Shown: positions 43,496-52,893, counted from the stretch's first letter. The stretch: DNA of 64,000 bases from Sediminibacterium sp. Gen4 (GCA_013391385.1 JACBFI010000005.1:1-64000); one strand, 5' to 3'. Numbers and translations are program-made. The notes: generated from the letters alone by a model not told the origin.

Positions 43496-44253
43496 AACGA
43501 CCTCCTTTTTAAAGTTAACAATTCTGTCAACTTTTAAGTGGCCGAACTTTGGGGGAGCTTACAAACCGTTTTGCTACCCTGGCTACATGTAAATCAATCG
43601 GACAAATCAATTCTGATGCATTGATCTTTTGCCAAATACCAAAATCAACGCCGGCTTTATCTTTTCGGACCATCCAGCGTAAAAACATATTCAATCTTTT
43701 ACAAGATGAGCCTTTATAAGGAGGGGCGATATGTTTTCTGGTTCTTGCCGGAGCATCTTCTAGGGAGAAAAAGTATTCATGAAATCGCATTAATCGGATT
43801 TCCATTTCTTTTTCTTTTGGAATCGTAAAGGCAGCTTCTAAAGAGTCATACTTTTTATAATGCTGTTGTAGAAAGCTGATAAAATACAGGAGATCGGTAG
43901 CATTAAATGTTCGATGCTTGAAGTGTACCAATCTTTTCAAATCCTGATCTTGATGGTGCAGACAAAACTCGTGAGGATTATTGTCCATCAGTTTCATCAA
44001 TTCAAATGATTTTTGAATGATGGTAGTTCTATTGCCCCAAGCAAATATGGCTGCAAAAAAACCTGCTATTTCTATGTCCTGCTTTTTGGTGAAAGTATGA
44101 GGTACGCAGATAGGATCTTCTTTGATAAAGGAGGGTTGATTGTATTGTTGTACTTTACTGTCGAAAAAATCTTTTAAGGAGCTCTTACTATCGATTTTCA
44201 TACGGTACAAAACTATCACAATCGTCCATCACTAAGTCCACTTTATTATTGGT

Positions 44254-44359
44254 AGCAAATAGCTTATAGGGCATAGCAAATAGTTTGTAACAAGTAATTT
44301 GCTATGAACCATAAGCTATCTGCTATAAACTATTTGCTATGACCCATCAGCTATCCGCT
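44254..44359. repeat. Degenerate 7-bp repeat array (block 6, two opposed arms)
   Basis: Left arm 44254-44288 reads AGCAAAT, AGCTTAT, AGGGCAT, AGCAAAT, AGTTTGT. Right arm 44297-44359 has nine units (ATTTGCT, ATGAACC, ATAAGCT, ATCTGCT, ATAAACT, ATTTGCT, ATGACCC, ATCAGCT, ATCCGCT) and ends five bases before the AIM24-like stop codon. Confidence 0.93.
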
Positions 44360-44364
44360 AAACT

Positions 44365-45159
44365 TTACCTCCATCCATCTCCATCCAAAATATTACCGAT
44401 GCCTCCGAGTATACTACCTTCTTCTTTTCTGCTATAAGTGCCATAAGCAAGAATTCTTCCTGCCAGTCGGCTGATCGGTAGTGTTTGAATCCAAACGATA
44501 CCAGGACCACGGAGTGTTGCAAAAAATAAACCCTCACCTCCAAAAATGGTGTTCTTAATACCGCCTACAAATTGGATATCATAATCTACACTTGAAGTAA
44601 AGCCCACTATACAGCCGGTATCTACTTTTAACAATTCGCCCGGTTGTAATTGTCTTTGTACTACATGACCACAGGCATGCAAAAATGCCATTCCATCACC
44701 TTCCAGTTTTTCCATGATGAATCCTTCGCCACCAAATAAGCCGGTTCCTAGTTTTCTTTGGAACTCTAAGCCCACGCTTACTCCTTTAGCGGCACAGAGG
44801 AATGCATCTTTCTGACAAATGATTTTATTCTGAAAACGGGAAAGATCAACAGGGATGATTTTCCCGGGATAAGGGGAAGCAAAACTGACGGTTTTAATGC
44901 CACCGGTAACATTGGTAAATGCGGTCATGAATAGATTTTCACCTACCAGTACTCGTTTACCGGCATTGAGAAGTTTACCTAATAATCCTCCTTGTTGTTT
45001 ACTGCCATCGCCAAACAAGGTTTCCATTTGGATACCATCATCCATCATCATAAAAGCCCCCGGTTCAGCGATTGCCGTTTCATTTGGGTCCAACTCTACT
45101 TCCACATATTGCATTTCTTCTCCGTAGATTTTGTAGTCTATTTCGTGGTTTTGTTTCAT
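44365..45159 (-). CDS. AIM24-like (TIGR00266) protein
   Basis: A 264-residue soluble protein of the TIGR00266/AIM24 family, built of a tandem beta-helix-like fold. Recognisable segments are VELDPNETAIAEPGAFMMMDD (split, about residues 17-37), FTNVTGGIKTVSFASPYPGKIIP and FVGGIKNTIFGGEGLFFATLRGPG, followed by a glycine-rich tail with GSILGGIGNIL. The tail is a common feature. Role is unknown; a mitochondrial homologue affects membrane organisation. The start at 45159 is ATG; three codons upstream is a TTG. Confidence 0.9.
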   Translation of the reverse strand: MKQNHEIDYKIYGEEMQYVEVELDPNETAIAEPGAFMMMDDGIQMETLFGDGSKQQGGLLGKLLNAGKRVLVGENLFMTAFTNVTGGIKTVSFASPYPGKIIPVDLSRFQNKIICQKDAFLCAAKGVSVGLEFQRKLGTGLFGGEGFIMEKLEGDGMAFLHACGHVVQRQLQPGELLKVDTGCIVGFTSSVDYDIQFVGGIKNTIFGGEGLFFATLRGPGIVWIQTLPISRLAGRILAYGTYSRKEEGSILGGIGNILDGDGWR

Positions 45160-45229
45160 ATCAAACAATTTTAAAAATTAGTAGTCAAGTAGTAATAAAG
45201 ATTACATATCAGTTATAACTCGAGTAAAA

Positions 45230-45275
45230 TAATCTGTGAATCTGTGGCAAAAATTAGCCACAGATTCACAGATTA
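45230..45275. repeat. 19-bp inverted repeat overlapping a pseudogene end
   Basis: Arms TAATCTGTGAATCTGTGGC (45230-45248) and GCCACAGATTCACAGATTA (45257-45275) are perfect complements with an 8-base loop. The right arm covers the stop codon of the GxxExxY remnant. It belongs to the family of 25032-25079 and 29142-29187. Confidence 0.9.
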
Positions 45276-45503
45276 CAGTATTATTCTTTGGTATTGCAAT
45301 GATTTTTCATGGAAGTTTAAAAGCAATCCTAATTTTAATTTTGAAACAGCCAAATAGTTTAATACCTGTGCCTGATGTTGCTCTATAATTCCTGCTTTTG
45401 ATTTGATTTCTAAAATTATTGAGTTGTCAATTACAAAGTCGGCATAAAATTTATGCGGTAAAATGATGTTTTTATAGGTAACTGTATATTCTTTTTCTTT
45501 AAT
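45273..45503 (-). pseudogene. C-terminal remnant of a second GxxExxY gene
   Basis: This frame codes about 76 residues that align without gaps to the C-terminal half of the neighbouring GxxExxY protein: IILPHKFYADFV matches IILPHKFFADFV, IILEIKSKAGI matches IILEVKAQNGI, and both end in RxIL-stop. It begins exactly where a copy of the 28-base repeat (45503-45530) lies, and no start codon or N-terminal half is present. It is a broken paralogue. Confidence 0.85.
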
Positions 45504-45962
45504 TCTGTGTATCTCAGTGCCCTCAGTGGCATTTCTTTTTACAAAATCACTCGCTTGATACCCAACCTATCCTCCCCAAAATTAATAATCAATCCAATCT
45601 TACATCCTGACACACGTAAATAATTAATAACCTGCTTGTATTGCTCTTCCGCAATGCCATTTTGAGCCTTAACCTCTAAAATAATTTGATCAAAAACAAC
45701 AAAGTCAGCAAAGAATTTATGTGGTAGGATAATTGATTTATACTCGATGATGTATTGTTGTTCTCTTTGGTAGCTTATTTTTCTATTTTGAAACTCATAT
45801 TCCAATGCGTCTTTATAGACTATTTCTAAAAATCCTTTACCAAGTATTCGATGAACTTCTATACAGGTAGATAGAATTTGGCTGGTTTCTGTTTGGACGG
45901 GGTAGTCTTTGGAGTTGTATGGGTTCATTTTATTGCCACTGAGAGCACAGAGGTACACAGAA
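45503..45962. repeat. Inverted-repeat-flanked unit enclosing the GxxExxY gene
   Basis: Left repeat 45503-45530 and right repeat 45935-45962 are inverted copies matching at 25 of 28 bases (core GCCACTGAG...CACAGAA). They bracket the complete GxxExxY gene. The arms of the 37844-37920 palindrome are the same family, also 25 of 28. The arrangement resembles a small non-autonomous cassette. Confidence 0.8.
45539..45928 (-). CDS. GxxExxY-family protein
   Basis: A 129-residue protein named for the motif seen here as GFLEIVY (about residue 32-38), preceded by LSTCIEVHRILGKG. The rest is PD-(D/E)XK nuclease-like in outline: HKFFADFVVFDQIILEVKAQNG contains a likely Asp and Glu-x-Lys site (about residues 71-92). 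The biochemical function is unestablished. The start at 45928 was chosen because upstream frame runs through the flanking repeat. It is enclosed by inverted repeats and next to a broken paralogue. Confidence 0.88.
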   Translation of the reverse strand: MNPYNSKDYPVQTETSQILSTCIEVHRILGKGFLEIVYKDALEYEFQNRKISYQREQQYIIEYKSIILPHKFFADFVVFDQIILEVKAQNGIAEEQYKQVINYLRVSGCKIGLIINFGEDRLGIKRVIL

Positions 45963-45991
45963 TTTTTTTTCTTGTGTACCGTATTTCCCGC

Positions 45992-46021
45992 AAAAAAAAC
46001 CGCCCCTGAGAACAGGGGCGG
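45992..46021 (-). terminator. Terminator of the RND efflux operon
   Basis: Stem CCGCCCCTG (46000-46008) / CAGGGGCGG (46013-46021) with loop AGAA. On the minus strand an eight-base T-run follows, 40 bases after the RND gene stop. Confidence 0.95.
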
Positions 46022-46059
46022 TGTGTGGATTATTACCAAAAACCAACTGTACACTATCA

Positions 46060-49000
46060 TTAGAACCAACTGCCAATAAAAGATTGGTTAACAGTGGCTA
46101 CATTTTTCAAACGTTTTTCTCTTTTCTTTCTCGCTATTCTATTTCTGATCAATGCCGCTACCATCAACAGTAAGAAGATAATGGTCAACGGTGGAATACC
46201 CATGAAACTGATCCATTTACCACCAAACATTCTGCGCATCGGTCTGCGTAAACGTTCGGCGATCAGATACATCGCAGGTACAATGATCAATGTCATGAAG
46301 AAAGCGAAAGTCAAACCAAAGATGATGGTCCAGCTCAATGGCTTCCAGAACACTACATTATCACCGCCAAAGAAGATCCTTGGATTCAATTCAGAGAACA
46401 ACGTTATGAAGTTGATATTAAAACCTACCGCAATCGGGATGAAAGCTAGGATCGCAGCAAGCGCAGTTAATAGTACCGGAATGATACGTGTCTTACCAGC
46501 TTGTATTACAGCTTCTTTTGTCTTCATACCTCTGGATCGTAACTCATCCGCAAATTCAATCACAAGAATACCATTCTTCACTACGATACCAGCCAGACCT
46601 ACGATTCCAAATCCGGTCATCAAAATAGATACTTCCATTCCTGTGATCGAGAAACCAAGGAACACACCGATCACACTGAAAATAATTTCAGTTAAAATAA
46701 TCACCGGCTTACTTACACTGTTGAACTGTAATACCAGAATCAATAAGATCAATGCCAATGCAATCAACAAAGCGCTGAATAAGAAGGCGCCGGTTTCGGC
46801 TTGCTGTTCTCCTTCACCGGTTTGTTTGATGGTTACGCCATCAGGTAAACCTTTGAAGTCAGCAATATGCTTAGCCAATACCTGATTCACTGCCGTAGCA
46901 TTGAATCCTTCTGTGGTCAATACATTAGAACGTAGTGTGATCAAACGTTTCTGATTCTTTCTTTTTACGCTACCCAAGGTACTGGTAGGCTCAACTTTTA
47001 CCAATGCACTGATCGGAATATTTTTTACCGCGCCACCCGCTGCCATATCTCTAAATGAAATACGCATATTGAGCAGATCTGTGAGACTCTTACGCTGAAT
47101 CTCATTGTTGCGCAGCTGTATTTTATATTCTTCTTTTCCTTCCTTCACTTTTGACACTTCTCTTCCAAACAGTGCGGTACGAATTTCCATGCCGATCTGA
47201 GCAGTGGATACACCTTCGATTAATGCACGCTGTCTGTCAACAGTTAAAGTGATCTCCGGATTTTTCAGGTCTATATCCATTTTTAATTCTTCCACACCCG
47301 GTACCTGAATAGAATCCAGATAATTTTTCAGTGCCGTAGCACCTTTGATCATCGCATCAAAATCTTCGCTGGCAATTTCAATATTGATCGGAGGATCGGT
47401 TGGTGGTCCACCACTTTCTTGATCCACACTAATTTCTGAACCCGGAATACCTTTCATCGCTGCACGTATCTGATCTAAGTAAGGTCTGGTAGAAACACCA
47501 TGTCTTTTTTCAAATTCCACAAATGATACCTGAATACGTCCCAGTTCACTTCTCGTACTTCTATCGCCTGCCATCGGATCACCGGCACCCACGGCAACGT
47601 TACTGATCACACTTTCCACGATCGGATTTTCTTTGCCATTCTCAGTGCCCAAAATCTTATTCACTCTTCCTTCCAATACCTTGGTAACAGAGTCTGTGTA
47701 TTCCACATTCGTACCTACCGGTAATTTCAGGTAGACAAAAATCTGGTTAGGATCACCTTTCGGGAAGAAAGTAATCGGAATACGACCACTTCCAATAGAA
47801 CCCACAAAAATGAACAGGGAGATAAAGAACAGTGCGATGGTTCCCAATAACAGGTGTACAGGTCTCCGTCCATTCAATGCCCATCTCAATAAACTTTCAT
47901 AATGACTCATGATCCAAGGCAATGCCTTGTTTTGGAAATTATGGATGGCATCATCTAATACATATTTATTGAATACCACCAGTATCATGAAGAATAACAG
48001 TAAGTTGCCCCAGAAAGTAGCACCTGCGATATCTAATAAGATACCAATAACGATTGCAATCCAGAATCCTTTCTTTTTGAAGATAGCACTCTTCGGTTCT
48101 TTTACTCCGTGCTCATCTTCATGATTCATGAAGTCAACCGCAAAAATGGGGTTCATGATAAAAGCAACCACCAATGATGCCGCCAATGTGAAAATCAACA
48201 TTGTTGGCAGGTACACCATGAATTTACCAATGATACCCGGCCAGAATAACAATGGAAAGAAAGGAGCCAGTGTAGTAAGTGTACCTGCTAATACAGGAAC
48301 GAATACTTCCCCCGCTGCAATTCTTGCAGAGAAAGCAGAAGTTAATTTACCCTTTCCTTCTACAAAGATGCGGTGCGTATTTTCAATGACTACAATTGCA
48401 TCATCCACAATAATTCCCAATCCGAACAACAATGCAAAGAGTACGATGAAGTTGAGTGTTACATGTGTTCCAACAATCAGATCGGCACCCGGTAAGAATA
48501 CGAAGGCAACGAACATACTCAGTGGAACAGACAATGCCACAAAAAATGCATTCACAACACCCATGAAGAACATCAACACAATCAATACCAATACGAAACC
48601 GATAATGATAGAGTTCACCAATTCATTGAAGGAAGTTCTGGTTTGAATACTCTGATCACCGGTGATGACTGCTTTCATATCCGTAGGATACAAAATGCCC
48701 TTTCCTTCTTCAACAATCTTTTTAACACCGTCACTCGTCTCGATCAGGTTCTCTCCACTTCTTTTGATGATATTCAGTGTCACCACATTTTTACCATCCA
48801 GTCGCGCATAACTCTCTCTTTCTTTGATGGTATCAATCACATGAGCGATATCTTTTAGATAGATAGGGGCGCCATTGGTATTTCTGACGATGAGCTGCTG
48901 AATATCAAAAGCAGTTTTCAGCTGTCCTTTTAGCTGAAGGTTGCGTTTCATATTACCTACTTCTAAAAGGCCGCCGGAAATATCTAGGTTTTCACGCTGA

Positions 49001-49662
49001 ACAGCTGCTGTGATATCATCGAAAGTAACACCCGCACTTTGCATCCGGTAATTGTCGACATTGATCTGGAATTCACGCTCAGGAGCACCCACAATATCCA
49101 CACGGTTGATTTGAGGTAAATCTTCGAGTTTATCTTTCATATCATCCGCATACTTCTTCAAGCGCGGAAGATCATAATCACCACTTAGGTTCACATACAT
49201 GATGGGTTGCTCACTGAAACTTACTTCAAGAACAGTGGGCTCTTGTGTAAGATCATTCGGTAGGTCTTGCTTTGCCTTATCAACCGCATCTTTTACTTTT
49301 TGTAGTGCGATATCTGTTTTTACATCCGTATCAAACTCAACCATAATGGCTGAGAAATCTTGCTGTGATGTACTAGTAAACTTTTTGATTTTAGCACCCG
49401 TAATACCCTTGATTTGTTTTTCGATAGGACGGGTAACCAGGTTCTCGATATCTTTTGGAGAGTTGCCTACATATACAGTTTGTACATAAATAGTAGGGAT
49501 AACGATATCAGGAAATTGCTCTTTTGGTAAAGTGATGAATTGGTAAATACCTGCCAAGCTCACAAACAACATCATCAGATAGATGGATGTTTTGTTTTTG
49601 ATACTCCAGGTAGTAAGTACAAATTCTTTGAACTTACCTTTTATATTTTCTAATGCACTCAT
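46060..49662 (-). CDS. RND-family efflux pump permease
   Basis: A 1200-residue inner-membrane proton-driven exporter of the AcrB/HAE class. The N-terminal helix is followed by porter domains with YVQTVYVGNSPKDIE. The fourth-helix proton relay is GLGIIVDDAIVVIEN (two Asp). The second half repeats the fold. It is longer than the usual 1020-1060 residues: an insertion between the two halves (about residues 515-585) carries an extra hydrophobic pair (FWIAIVIGILLDIAG and NLLLFFMILVVF). It works with the adaptor and TolC genes directly upstream in the operon. The cargo is unknown. Confidence 0.95.
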   Translation of the reverse strand: MSALENIKGKFKEFVLTTWSIKNKTSIYLMMLFVSLAGIYQFITLPKEQFPDIVIPTIYVQTVYVGNSPKDIENLVTRPIEKQIKGITGAKIKKFTSTSQQDFSAIMVEFDTDVKTDIALQKVKDAVDKAKQDLPNDLTQEPTVLEVSFSEQPIMYVNLSGDYDLPRLKKYADDMKDKLEDLPQINRVDIVGAPEREFQINVDNYRMQSAGVTFDDITAAVQRENLDISGGLLEVGNMKRNLQLKGQLKTAFDIQQLIVRNTNGAPIYLKDIAHVIDTIKERESYARLDGKNVVTLNIIKRSGENLIETSDGVKKIVEEGKGILYPTDMKAVITGDQSIQTRTSFNELVNSIIIGFVLVLIVLMFFMGVVNAFFVALSVPLSMFVAFVFLPGADLIVGTHVTLNFIVLFALLFGLGIIVDDAIVVIENTHRIFVEGKGKLTSAFSARIAAGEVFVPVLAGTLTTLAPFFPLLFWPGIIGKFMVYLPTMLIFTLAASLVVAFIMNPIFAVDFMNHEDEHGVKEPKSAIFKKKGFWIAIVIGILLDIAGATFWGNLLLFFMILVVFNKYVLDDAIHNFQNKALPWIMSHYESLLRWALNGRRPVHLLLGTIALFFISLFIFVGSIGSGRIPITFFPKGDPNQIFVYLKLPVGTNVEYTDSVTKVLEGRVNKILGTENGKENPIVESVISNVAVGAGDPMAGDRSTRSELGRIQVSFVEFEKRHGVSTRPYLDQIRAAMKGIPGSEISVDQESGGPPTDPPINIEIASEDFDAMIKGATALKNYLDSIQVPGVEELKMDIDLKNPEITLTVDRQRALIEGVSTAQIGMEIRTALFGREVSKVKEGKEEYKIQLRNNEIQRKSLTDLLNMRISFRDMAAGGAVKNIPISALVKVEPTSTLGSVKRKNQKRLITLRSNVLTTEGFNATAVNQVLAKHIADFKGLPDGVTIKQTGEGEQQAETGAFLFSALLIALALILLILVLQFNSVSKPVIILTEIIFSVIGVFLGFSITGMEVSILMTGFGIVGLAGIVVKNGILVIEFADELRSRGMKTKEAVIQAGKTRIIPVLLTALAAILAFIPIAVGFNINFITLFSELNPRIFFGGDNVVFWKPLSWTIIFGLTFAFFMTLIIVPAMYLIAERLRRPMRRMFGGKWISFMGIPPLTIIFLLLMVAALIRNRIARKKREKRLKNVATVNQSFIGSWF

Positions 49663-49695
49663 ACAATTAGTTTAATAAATCTTCAATCTTAATGC

Positions 49696-50895
49696 CTACT
49701 TAACGCTAGTGGTAATTACCTGACCATCATATAAGCTCTGGTAACCTTCTGTAATCACCATATCGCCTGCCTGTAAACCGGATTTTACTTCCAGCTTATC
49801 GCCATAAAATTCTCCTACAACCACTATTTTCTTTTTAGCGATCATTTTACCGTTCTCTTTTACAGCCACCATTACATATTTACCTTTCTCGTCATTCTGT
49901 AAAGTATTGACAGGAACAGTGATGGCATTATTGATGGTATAATCCTGAATCTGTACCATCGCAATTTGATTGGGTCTGAAATCTTTGTCATTCGGCATTC
50001 TTGCTTCAATAAAGAAGCTGCGACTAATTGGATTGATGATCTTTCCGGATACAGATACTTTTGCTTCTACAGTTTTATTAATATCAGGTAAAGTAATTTT
50101 CAAGCGGGTTCCATTATTAACACGATCAATGTAATTTTCCGGAACTTCAGTTGTGACTTTCAAATTGCTGGTATTGACAATTTTGATTTGACCCGGACCA
50201 GCAAAGATTTCACCTACGCGAATGTTTACATCTTCAGCAACACCACTTACATCACTGTATACTGAAGTGAAAGCGAGTTGTTCTCTGCTAAGTTTCACTT
50301 GCTCTTCCGCACTCTTCAATTGATTTTCCAGTGTTTCTACATTGTTTTTTGCGGTGATCAACTGTACTTCTGTACCGATATTTTGCTCCCACAAATTCTT
50401 CTGTTTTTGGTACAATGTTTTTGCGAAAGACAATTGCGTTTTCAGGGTTTCAAGACCTTGCTCAGCTGCAATTACGCTTTGACGTTGTAAGGCATCATCC
50501 AGTTTTAAGATGAGTTGTCCTTTCTTTACCACATCACCACGTTTGATATAAACAGCTTTTACCTGTCCGCCACCACCACGTGGAGTCACGAAAGAAATAT
50601 TTTCTGATTCGATCTTACCCTGCAGATCAATATAGTGTGTGAATGTCTCAGGTGCTACTGCAGATAACGCAACTAGTTTTGCATTATCCGGTTTGGCAGA
50701 AGCCGGATCCAGTTTAGCGATTTCTGCTTCAAGCTTAGCGATCTCAGCATCAATTCCGTCCTTTTGTTTTTTTAATTCAGCCAGTTTTGCTTTTTGCTCA
50801 GCTGCGGCACCGCTGTTGGCCTCAGTAGAACCTGCACCACAAGAAACCAGTGTTACTGAAGCGGCGAGTACCAGAATAGTGAATATCTTTTGCAT
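49696..50895 (-). CDS. RND periplasmic adaptor (HlyD/MFP family) lipoprotein
   Basis: A 399-residue membrane-fusion protein linking the pump to TolC. The signal peptide ends at a lipobox (TLVSCGAG, Cys near residue 20), so it is anchored to the inner membrane. A coiled coil at about 30-65 precedes the lipoyl/hairpin/beta-barrel region: VKAVYIKRGDVVKKGQLIL (lipoyl half), a long helical hairpin (about 140-205), and VSGVAEDVNIRVGEIF. An extra N-terminal coiled coil is common in Bacteroidota members. It is 33 bases upstream of the pump gene and 10 after tolC. Confidence 0.95.
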   Translation of the reverse strand: MQKIFTILVLAASVTLVSCGAGSTEANSGAAAEQKAKLAELKKQKDGIDAEIAKLEAEIAKLDPASAKPDNAKLVALSAVAPETFTHYIDLQGKIESENISFVTPRGGGGQVKAVYIKRGDVVKKGQLILKLDDALQRQSVIAAEQGLETLKTQLSFAKTLYQKQKNLWEQNIGTEVQLITAKNNVETLENQLKSAEEQVKLSREQLAFTSVYSDVSGVAEDVNIRVGEIFAGPGQIKIVNTSNLKVTTEVPENYIDRVNNGTRLKITLPDINKTVEAKVSVSGKIINPISRSFFIEARMPNDKDFRPNQIAMVQIQDYTINNAITVPVNTLQNDEKGKYVMVAVKENGKMIAKKKIVVVGEFYGDKLEVKSGLQAGDMVITEGYQSLYDGQVITTSVK

Positions 50896-50905
50896 ATAGT
50901 TAGGT

Positions 50906-52252
50906 TTATAGTTTTCCGATTGCTTTTAAATAATCTACCCTGGCAATAATAGCACTGTACAGGGCACTGATATAATTGGTTTGTGCGGTCACCAGATCTG
51001 TTTGTGCAGCAGTGATCTCGGTATTGGAACCGGTACCTACTTCATATTTTTTCTTGGTCTGGTTGTATACACTTTCTGCCAGTTGCATGTTTTTCTTTTG
51101 GAAATTCATAGTGGCAATAGCTGTTCTGAAATTCACTCTTGATTGAGCTACTTCGTTGTCAATACTCAGTTTCAGGTTATCAAGCTGATTTTCGGTTTGT
51201 TGCAATTCAAAACGAGCTTTTTTGATTCTGGCATCTTTTCCAAAACCATCAAAAATGGGGATAGATACATTCAAGCCGATAAAAGAAGTAGTGAACCAAT
51301 CGCCTTTACCAAAAAAGTCAAACTTATTTCTTTGTGCATTCTTGGTATAGGAACCTGATAACGATACAGTAGGTAAATAACTTAACTGATAACGTTTGAT
51401 ATTGAATTCATTCAATTTTTTACCCAGACTTAGGTATTGGAAATCTTTTCTGTCAGCATAGTTATAAGCAGTATCCAGGGTGAAGTCCTTACTGATTTGA
51501 TCTTCGCCTAAGCGATCCGTCAAGATCAGTGTATCATTTACGGGCATACCCATCAAAGTTTTCAAACCCATATATCCCAGATCAATACTATTCAGAGCTT
51601 TCAATTTTTCTGTTTGCAAATTCGCAACCTGAACAGCTATTTTGTCGAGGTCTAGTTTTTCAGCAAAACCGTTCTTGTATAACTCTCTGGTATCGTTTTC
51701 CAGTTTGGATAATCTATTGATGTTTGCATCCAAAAGATCGATCTGTGTTTTACTCACCACCAACTGGTAGTAGATCTTGTGAATATTGGTTTTGATCATC
51801 TCTTCTGTTACTTCCTTATTCTTGGTTTGAAATTCGATGGAAGTTCTTCTAGCCTGTAAGCCAATGAATACTTGTCCGTCAAACAGCAATTGCTGTACTT
51901 GAACAGTGGCAGATGCATTGTATTTCACTCCGAAACGAACCGGAATAAAAGTCCCAGCAGCTCCTCCGAAAAATTCTCCGGGTAATAAGGAAACAGGTAA
52001 TTGTAAATAATCATTACCACTCACGTTACCCGTAACGGTGGGTAATGCAGCCGCAGTAATATCGCGGTTGGTTTGGTTTTGCACCTGAATATTCAACAAT
52101 GCATTTTTTACCTGAACATTGTTTCTATTGGCGTAATCAACGCATTGCTGAATGGTAAATTCATGCTTTGCAGGATTTTGAGCGTTGGTAAGAAAACTTA
52201 TCAATGCCAGCCCTATCAGTAAAACCAGTCTCGGGGTCCTTCTTTCGTGCAT
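50906..52252 (-). CDS. TolC-family outer membrane channel of RND operon
   Basis: A 448-residue outer-membrane exit duct for the RND pump. The signal peptide ends near FLTNAQ. Two OEP repeats follow (about 30-225 and 245-445), with IQQCVDYANRNNVQVKNA at the start and the usual TAIATMNFQKKNMQLAE helix near the end. It lies 10 bases from the TetR gene and 10 from the adaptor, so the four genes form one operon. Confidence 0.94.
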   Translation of the reverse strand: MHERRTPRLVLLIGLALISFLTNAQNPAKHEFTIQQCVDYANRNNVQVKNALLNIQVQNQTNRDITAAALPTVTGNVSGNDYLQLPVSLLPGEFFGGAAGTFIPVRFGVKYNASATVQVQQLLFDGQVFIGLQARRTSIEFQTKNKEVTEEMIKTNIHKIYYQLVVSKTQIDLLDANINRLSKLENDTRELYKNGFAEKLDLDKIAVQVANLQTEKLKALNSIDLGYMGLKTLMGMPVNDTLILTDRLGEDQISKDFTLDTAYNYADRKDFQYLSLGKKLNEFNIKRYQLSYLPTVSLSGSYTKNAQRNKFDFFGKGDWFTTSFIGLNVSIPIFDGFGKDARIKKARFELQQTENQLDNLKLSIDNEVAQSRVNFRTAIATMNFQKKNMQLAESVYNQTKKKYEVGTGSNTEITAAQTDLVTAQTNYISALYSAIIARVDYLKAIGKL

Positions 52253-52262
52253 AGGTTTAGTT

Positions 52263-52877
52263 TTATTTTTTTTGTCTTTGTTGCTTGTATTTTAAAATCA
52301 GTTTTTGTCCTTTTGCTGTTGCCATACCAAAGAGGAAATTGTCAGTGATTTCTGCTATGACCTGGCCAGGTGTGAATTTGGAAGCAGGAAAGTTTTCTGT
52401 ATCAAACATGAAAAACATAGACAGCAAACGAAATCTGGTTAATAACTCTACATTAATATCTTCTCTGTATAGGCCATCTTCAATTCCCCATTCCAAATTG
52501 GTTTTTATGACTTCATGGAAAAATTTGTTTTTATGTTCTAAGAATTTCTTGTAGGCTTTTGGGTGATATTTTTCCAGATCAAACATCAATGACGGACTCA
52601 TATGCTTAAGCATCTCCTGAATCATATCCACCGCTAGGAATATTTCCTGGATGGCATTCTCACTTTGTTCACGGTGACCATCACAATCTTTTTTGCTTTG
52701 TTTGATCTCAATATCAATGGTACCTTCTACCAGCGCATCTTTATCTGCATAGTACTGGTAAATGGTTTTTTTACTCATGCCCAGGTGATTGGCAATCTCA
52801 TCCATGCTCACACTGCGCAATCCATACCGCATGAATAGTTCATGCGCTTTGGTTAATATTCTTTCCTGAGTTTCCAT
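52263..52877 (-). CDS. TetR/AcrR-family regulator of the efflux operon
   Basis: A 204-residue repressor. The N-terminal HTH is clear: RILTKAHELFMRYGLRSVSMDEIANHLGMSKKTIYQYYADKDALV, split over residues 5-50. The C-terminal ligand domain is helical. It is the first gene of the operon, 10 bases before tolC. Its own start codon overlaps a GTTTCCAT half-site, and two more inverted half-sites lie over the promoter just upstream. This points to autorepression of the whole operon, relieved by a ligand. Confidence 0.94.
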   Translation of the reverse strand: METQERILTKAHELFMRYGLRSVSMDEIANHLGMSKKTIYQYYADKDALVEGTIDIEIKQSKKDCDGHREQSENAIQEIFLAVDMIQEMLKHMSPSLMFDLEKYHPKAYKKFLEHKNKFFHEVIKTNLEWGIEDGLYREDINVELLTRFRLLSMFFMFDTENFPASKFTPGQVIAEITDNFLFGMATAKGQKLILKYKQQRQKK

Positions 52878-52893
52878 AATCTAAAATCGGGGG

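Larger units (their letters stand above)
42356..43563 (-). mobile_element. Complete IS3-family element, IS407 group
   Basis: A 1208-bp insertion sequence. The terminal inverted repeats begin TGTAAGCTCCCC at both ends and continue with imperfect similarity (CGGGCCAGTTAAAAG left, CGGCCACTTAAAAG right). It is bordered by a 4-bp direct duplication AACC (42352-42355 and 43564-43567), the size expected for the IS407 group. It carries orfA and orfB in the order needed for a frameshifted transposase, both apparently intact. It is inserted in the same orientation as the gene it breaks. Confidence 0.95.
42216..44201 (-). pseudogene. TIGR02757-family gene interrupted by an IS element
   Basis: The N-terminal part (44201 down to 43564) codes a TIGR02757/DUF2400-type protein with PFIAGFFAAIFAWGNR-like and SSCKRLNMFLRWMVRKD segments. 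It stops making sense at the IS edge. Removing the IS (42356-43563) and one copy of the AACC duplication restores one open frame: ...HVARVAKRF continues into QLLDRKQTDWQAAVE and ends DFALFGLGVMEKY-stop at 42216. The C-terminal end matches the family. As it stands the protein lacks about its last 46 residues and gains a few from the IS. Function of the family is unknown, possibly DNA-related from its helix-hairpin-like look. Confidence 0.93.

Noticed and set aside
45929..46069. N-terminal extension of the GxxExxY protein
   Set aside because: The extension would be translated from the flanking repeat and the RND terminator; the ATG at 45928 gives the normal family start.
46094..49489. Several long open frames on the plus strand opposite the RND pump gene
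   Set aside because: They have biased composition (many Lys, Asn, Thr, Ile), no family match and lie wholly inside a well-supported gene; they are antisense shadows.
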